Position numbers and translations under genes: made by a program | Shown: positions 5,578 to 9,326 of the stretch, in pieces | How positions within the stretch are numbered: position 1 is the first letter of the stretch | How the letters are laid out: each line of letters starts with the position of its first letter | NCBI GenBank assembly: GCA_034666665.1 | Contig: JAXDLK010000282.1 | Location: 1 to 9,326 of the forward strand | Reading direction: 5' to 3' | DNA: 9,326 nucleotides | From: JAXDLK01 sp034666665 | Lineage (GTDB): Bacteria; Desulfobacterota; Binatia; JACPRU01 | The notes under the pieces: generated by a model | The model's database searches: none | What the model was told of the DNA's origin: nothing | The model's input: only the letters and a program-made list of their open reading frames with translations

Positions 5578-8500
5578 TCAGCAGAGAAACGGCAGCACCA
5601 TGAACGTATCGCTGCTCCAGCCCGTTCGCCGCTGCGCCTCGCGGCTCTTTTCCAGCCAACCCGCGGCGCCCGCGTCGTCACCGCGCTCGATCGCGAGCGT
5701 CGCAAGCCCCTCGTAGCACGGAAACAGCATCTGCGGCTCGCCGACCGACTCCGCGACCGCTAGCGCCTCGCGGTAACACTGCTCGCTGGCATCGAGGTCG
5801 GTCCGACACTGGTGAATCTGTCCGAGCAGGATCAGCGGGATCGGCAAGTGGTTTCGCTGGCCGAGCTCGCGGTCGAGATCCGCCGCCGACTCTGCCGCGC
5901 GGATGCCCTCGTCGTAGTCCCCGGCGACGGAACAATGACCGCCGGCCAGCGCGCAGTAGAGCCACGACTGCTGCAGCCGGTCGCCGATTCGCTCCGCGAG
6001 CGCGATGCCGGCACGGCAGTACTCCGCGGAACGATCGTGGTCGAATCCGGCGTAGATGACCGCGAGGTTCGTGTAGGCCCGGCACGCAGCCGACCCGAGC
6101 TCGTTCGCGAGCGCGGTATCGAGGCTTCGCCGCACCTCCTCGGCGCCGCGTTCGATGTCGCCCGCGCGGGCGAAGCCGACGCCGAGGGTATTGTATGCGT
6201 CGGAGACGACGTCGGCGGCGCCGAGGCGCTCGCCGAGCGCGAGCGCACGCTCGGCCCACTCGCGAGCGACGGAATGATCGCCGAGGCGGAGCGAGACCCG
6301 CCCGCGCTCCTGGTACGAGCGAGCCGCCTCGAGGTTGGACGAGTCCTCGCCGAGGACCTCGATCCCGGCGTCCAGGTGCGACAGCGCATCGTCGCGACGT
6401 CCCGCGGCCCAGCAGGCTCGCGCGAGCTTCGTGTGCAGCGCGGCCGCGGAGCGATGGTCGCGCTCCTCGAGCGCGAGCGGCAGCGCCTCTGCCCATCGCT
6501 CCGACGCATCGTCGAGGGCGCCGGCGGCGAACGCGGCGTCGCCGAGCTTCTCGGAGATGCGCCGCCGCTCGGAGGCGGCTGCACCGCCCGCGAGGGCGAG
6601 CGCGCGGCGATAATAGACGCGTGCCTCTCCGTGGGCGAAGAGCGCCGACGCGCGATCGCCGGCGCGCAGCAGGTACTCGATGGCCTTGGCGGGGTTCCCG
6701 CTCCGCGCGTAATGCTCGGCGAGCTGCTCGACGACGTCGTCGATCCGGCTCGCGTGCAGGCGCTCGAGCGCTCGGCCGGCGGCTGCGTGGAGGTCTGCCC
6801 GGGCGCGCAGCAGCATTCCCTCATAGGCGACCTGCCGCGTCAGCACGTGCGTGAAGCGATAGGTCACCTCGGGAAAGAGCTCCTTCTCCTCGAGGATCTC
6901 TCGGCGCACGAGATCGTCGAGCTCGGCGGCCGAGGCCTCGGGAGCGACCGCTTCCATCAAGGTCCGCGGGAACTCGCGGCCGAGGACGGAAGCCACCTGG
7001 AGCGTCCTCTTCAATGCATCCGGCAGGCGATCGATGCGCGCGGTCAGCAGGTCCTGGATCGTCTGCGGCACCGCGCCATCGTCCGCTGTCTCCCCGCGCG
7101 CGCTGGCGGACGGCTCGCGGTCGCGAACGTACGTCGCGAGCTCCTCGGCGAACAGTGGGTTGCCTTCCGAACGCTCGACGACCAGCTCCCGGAGGCCGGG
7201 CGCCACCGTCGCGGAGCCGATCAGCCCGTGCACCATCTGCGACGTATGCTCCGGCTCGAGCGGAGAAACCGCGAGCCGCTGGTGATTCGCGCGATCCTGC
7301 CACGGCGGCACGTACCCGGTGCGATAGGAGGAGACGAAGAGAACCGGACGTGACGAGATGCCGTCCGCGAGGGCGGCGAACGCCTCCTCGGAGCTCGCAT
7401 CGGCCCACTGCAGGTCGTCCACGTGGAGGACGAGCGGACCTCGTCCGGCGGCACCGAGGATCAACGCCTTCAGTGCTTCGATCATCCGCCGTTTCCGCTG
7501 GGCATCGTCGAGCCCTCCGGCGCCGTCCGCCTCGAGACCGAAGAGGTGGCGCACGTGCGGGATCGTCCATTCGAGCGCCGCGTCCAGGTGCCGCACCCCG
7601 GAATCGATCTTCTCCGCCCGTGCGGAGTCGTCATCGCCCTCGGCGATCTCGAGCAAGGCCTCGACGAGCTCGGCCGCGGGAGCGAACGGGAGCGACTCGC
7701 CGTGAGGCCGGCAGTGACTCTCGAGGTAGGTGTGCGGTCGATCGCCGAGGCTCCGGCGGAGCTCGTGAACGAGCCGCGACTTGCCGACGCCGCCATTGCC
7801 TGCGATCGAGACCACGCGGCCGCGGCCGCCACGCGCGCACTCGAACTCGTCGAGCAGGAACGCGAGCTCGCGATCGCGGCCGACGAACGGGGTGAGGCCG
7901 CGCTCGAGCGCGACCTCGAAGCGAGTGCGCCGGCCGCGGCGCCCGACCACGTCATAGGCCGGCACCGGCTGGTCGAGGCCCTTCAGGGAAAAGGGCCCTC
8001 GCTCCTCCGTCCGGAAGTAGCCGTCGACCAGCCGATGGGTCGCGCTGCTGAGGAGGACACCGCCGGGGGGAGCGACGGCTTGCAGGCGCGCCGCGAGGTT
8101 CACGGTCTCGCCCTGCGCGGTGTAATCCATGCGGAGATCGTCTCCGATGCGGCCGACGACCACCGGCCCGGTGTTGAGCCCGATCCGTACCGCGAGGTCG
8201 AGGCCGCGCTCGCTCGCGAGCCGCTGCCGATACTCGGCGAGCCCCACCTGTGCCGTCAGCGCCGCCGCCACCGCTCGAACCGCATGATCCTCGTGCGCGA
8301 TCGGCGCTCCGAAGAGCGCCATCACGCCGTCGCCGGTGAACTGGTTGACGGTCCCCTCGTAGCGATGAACCGCATCGAGCAAGCGGCGGAAGCAGCCGTC
8401 CATCAGCTCGTGGAGGTCCTCGGGGTCGAGCCGTGCGGAGAGCGCGGTGAAGCCGACGCAGTCGGCGAAGAGCACCGTCACCTGCTTGCGCTCGCCTTCG

Positions 8501-8763
8501 AGCGCGCTTCGCGAGGTGAGGATCTTCTCGGCGAGGTGTCGCGGCGTGTAGCCGGCGATCTCACGCGGCGGGCGCGAGGCCGCCGCGGGCGCGGCAGCGC
8601 CGGCCGGCTCGCTGCCGACGCGCCCGCCGCACTGGTCGCAGAACTTCGCGTCCGGGCGGAGCTCGGCCGCGCAGGCGTTACAGCGAGCGGCGAGCGGTAC
8701 TCCGCAGCGGTCACAGAACTTCGCGCTGGGACGGTTCTCTTGCCCGCACGCGGCGCAGCTCAC
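5578..8763 (-). CDS. Zinc-ribbon / class III nucleotide cyclase / AAA ATPase / TPR signalling protein
   Basis: This is a 1061-residue soluble multidomain protein. Two zinc ribbons come first (C3-C6-C17-C20 and C28-C31-C42-C45), then an Ala/Pro linker. A class III cyclase domain spans about 90-275: metal aspartates D101 (FADCVGF) and D145 (TGDG), transition-state N222 and R226 (TVNLAARL). The base-recognition positions read Q141 and T215 instead of Lys and Asp. A P-loop ATPase follows at about 290-550 with Walker A G322-NGGVG-K328-S329 and Walker B LVLHVDD (444-450). Helical TPR-like repeats fill about 690-1045. This order is that of the large bacterial cyclase-ATPase-TPR regulators. It should make cAMP (or cGMP) under control of ATP binding and a TPR-bound partner, both inferred. 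The GTG start is the first possible codon after an in-frame TAG and immediately precedes the zinc ribbon. It leads an operon with the peroxiredoxin 11 bp behind. Confidence 0.93.
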   Translation of the reverse strand: MSCAACGQENRPSAKFCDRCGVPLAARCNACAAELRPDAKFCDQCGGRVGSEPAGAAAPAAASRPPREIAGYTPRHLAEKILTSRSALEGERKQVTVLFADCVGFTALSARLDPEDLHELMDGCFRRLLDAVHRYEGTVNQFTGDGVMALFGAPIAHEDHAVRAVAAALTAQVGLAEYRQRLASERGLDLAVRIGLNTGPVVVGRIGDDLRMDYTAQGETVNLAARLQAVAPPGGVLLSSATHRLVDGYFRTEERGPFSLKGLDQPVPAYDVVGRRGRRTRFEVALERGLTPFVGRDRELAFLLDEFECARGGRGRVVSIAGNGGVGKSRLVHELRRSLGDRPHTYLESHCRPHGESLPFAPAAELVEALLEIAEGDDDSARAEKIDSGVRHLDAALEWTIPHVRHLFGLEADGAGGLDDAQRKRRMIEALKALILGAAGRGPLVLHVDDLQWADASSEEAFAALADGISSRPVLFVSSYRTGYVPPWQDRANHQRLAVSPLEPEHTSQMVHGLIGSATVAPGLRELVVERSEGNPLFAEELATYVRDREPSASARGETADDGAVPQTIQDLLTARIDRLPDALKRTLQVASVLGREFPRTLMEAVAPEASAAELDDLVRREILEEKELFPEVTYRFTHVLTRQVAYEGMLLRARADLHAAAGRALERLHASRIDDVVEQLAEHYARSGNPAKAIEYLLRAGDRASALFAHGEARVYYRRALALAGGAAASERRRISEKLGDAAFAAGALDDASERWAEALPLALEERDHRSAAALHTKLARACWAAGRRDDALSHLDAGIEVLGEDSSNLEAARSYQERGRVSLRLGDHSVAREWAERALALGERLGAADVVSDAYNTLGVGFARAGDIERGAEEVRRSLDTALANELGSAACRAYTNLAVIYAGFDHDRSAEYCRAGIALAERIGDRLQQSWLYCALAGGHCSVAGDYDEGIRAAESAADLDRELGQRNHLPIPLILLGQIHQCRTDLDASEQCYREALAVAESVGEPQMLFPCYEGLATLAIERGDDAGAAGWLEKSREAQRRTGWSSDTFMVLPFLC

Positions 8764-8922
8764 GCGGAAAGACTAGCACCGCGATCGGCGCGGGGGGAAC
8801 GGCGCGGGCGTCTCGTCGAAGACCCGAAAATCCCAACGACGGGATTCGGCCGGAATGAACGTCTGGAGCATTCGAGTCGCGGTTGCCGTGGTTTTGCCCG
8901 CGGCGAAGACGCGAGGGTGCGG
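8764..8922 (-). promoter_or_regulatory. Leader and probable promoter region of the cyclase operon
   Basis: This 159-bp non-coding gap lies between the TfoX-N-like gene and the cyclase gene. On the - strand an extended -10-like TGCTAGTCT (8770-8778) lies 6 bases before the GTG start, which would put the transcript start at or next to the start codon. No Shine-Dalgarno sequence is visible, so a leaderless message is possible. No convincing -35 is present. A stem-loop (8824-8849) is listed separately. Confidence 0.35.
8824..8849 (-). terminator. Inverted repeat between the TfoX-like and cyclase genes
   Basis: AATCCC (8829-8834) and GGGATT (8841-8846) form a perfect stem with a 6-base loop, and outer CCGA/TCGG pairs extend it around a two-base bulge. 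It lies 74 bases past the upstream gene's stop and 60 before the cyclase start. It could be a weak terminator for the former or an operator for the latter. The T-rich bases lie within the stem rather than after it, so a terminator is not certain. Confidence 0.35.
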
Positions 8923-9326
8923 TCAGCGCCGGTGCGGCAACCGCGGCGTCTCGGGCTCGACGCCGAACCGCGCGTCCCCCCCGGCGATCGCGCCTACGAT
9001 CGCGTCCGCCGTCTCCGCGAAGGAATCGTCGCCGTCCGGCAGGTAGAGCCACTTGCCGAGCACCGGGTGAACGCGGAGCGAGGCGTACGCGGCGAGGAGA
9101 TCGGCGTGCACCTCGCGCTCCGTCGGCAGCAGAAAGCCCCGCCACGGATCCTTCCGGTCCGCGAGCACGAGCACCAGCCGGCCGTCGACGTAGCAGCCAA
9201 CGCAGCCGAACATCGATCGCGCGACGAACGACGGACGATCGCACAGACGCGTGACCAGCGGCGCGTAGCGGTGCCGTTCGAGAGGGCTCGCGGCGCGGCG
9301 CTCCGGTCTCCGGGCTCTCGATTCGG
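8923..9326 (-). CDS. MFGC / TfoX-N-like small protein, 5' end beyond window
   Basis: An open frame runs from the TGA at 8923-8925 to the right edge without a stop, and no ATG, GTG or TTG precedes the internal Met at 9211-9213. Upstream of that Met the frame reads RYAPLVTRLCDRPSFVARS, which looks like genuine protein leading into MFGCVGCYVDGRLVLVLADR. The gene therefore very likely starts outside the window, and starting at that Met would give a truncated 96-residue version. The MFG-x-x-x-x-Y-x-x-G-x pattern with a following strand resembles the TfoX/Sxy N-terminal domain and small uncharacterised MFGC proteins. No catalytic residues are recognised. Sxy relatives affect competence regulation, but this should not be assumed here. 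The C-terminal tail (about 20 residues) is Arg/Pro-rich. It is the same strand as the cyclase operon but separated by 159 bp. Confidence 0.65.
   Translation of the reverse strand, partial: ESRARRPERRAASPLERHRYAPLVTRLCDRPSFVARSMFGCVGCYVDGRLVLVLADRKDPWRGFLLPTEREVHADLLAAYASLRVHPVLGKWLYLPDGDDSFAETADAIVGAIAGGDARFGVEPETPRLPHRR

Noticed and set aside
4973..5659. Longer peroxiredoxin starting at the ATG ending at 5659
   Set aside because: It would overlap the cyclase gene by 82 bases and add a 31-residue N-terminus outside the family. The ATG at 5566 has a strong, well-spaced ribosome binding site.
5812..7353. 513-codon open frame on the + strand opposite the cyclase gene
   Set aside because: It is the antisense shadow of a clearly real gene with complete domain motifs. 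The product is rich in Arg/Gly/Leu with no recognisable domain, as is common in very GC-rich DNA.

Overview
The window is very GC-rich, with strong G/C bias at third codon positions, ATG/GTG starts and purine-rich ribosome binding sites. This fits a soil- or sediment-type bacterium such as a myxococcal/delta-proteobacterial, acidobacterial, Rokubacteria-like or actinobacterial lineage. I cannot place it more precisely from sequence alone. No rRNA, tRNA, CRISPR array, phage gene or transposase gene is visible.

The layout is two blocks of genes facing each other. The left block (about 223-3883, + strand) has a single-domain rhodanese, a small MAPEG-family membrane protein 18 bp behind it, a lipoprotein-like metal-dependent amidohydrolase after a 268-bp gap, and a zinc-free medium-chain (quinone-type) oxidoreductase 48 bp behind that. 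The right block (9326 down to 4102, - strand) has the 3' part of a small MFGC/TfoX-N-like protein cut by the window edge. After a 159-bp leader comes a tight three-gene operon: a 1061-residue signalling protein (two zinc ribbons, class III nucleotide cyclase, AAA/STAND-type ATPase, TPR repeats), a CxxC peroxiredoxin 11 bp downstream, and an alpha/beta hydrolase 4 bp further on.

The blocks meet in a 218-bp convergent gap (3884-4101) that is almost entirely a non-coding, repeat-built element. It has 27-bp terminal inverted repeats (25/27 matching), a third partial copy of the repeat inside, and a 13-bp internal hairpin. Its ends sit 1 and 0 nt from the stop codons of the two flanking genes. It looks like a MITE or a REP/REPIN-type palindromic element mobilised in trans, possibly also serving as a bidirectional 3' end. 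This is the most unusual structure in the window.

Functionally, the left block reads as small-molecule and redox housekeeping (sulfur transfer, membrane thiol/eicosanoid-type protein, amide or ester hydrolysis, NADPH-dependent reduction). The right operon couples a putative cNMP-making, ATP-binding signalling protein to a thiol peroxidase and a hydrolase. The Gln/Thr pair at the cyclase's base-recognition positions, where Lys/Asp is canonical, leaves its nucleotide product open.
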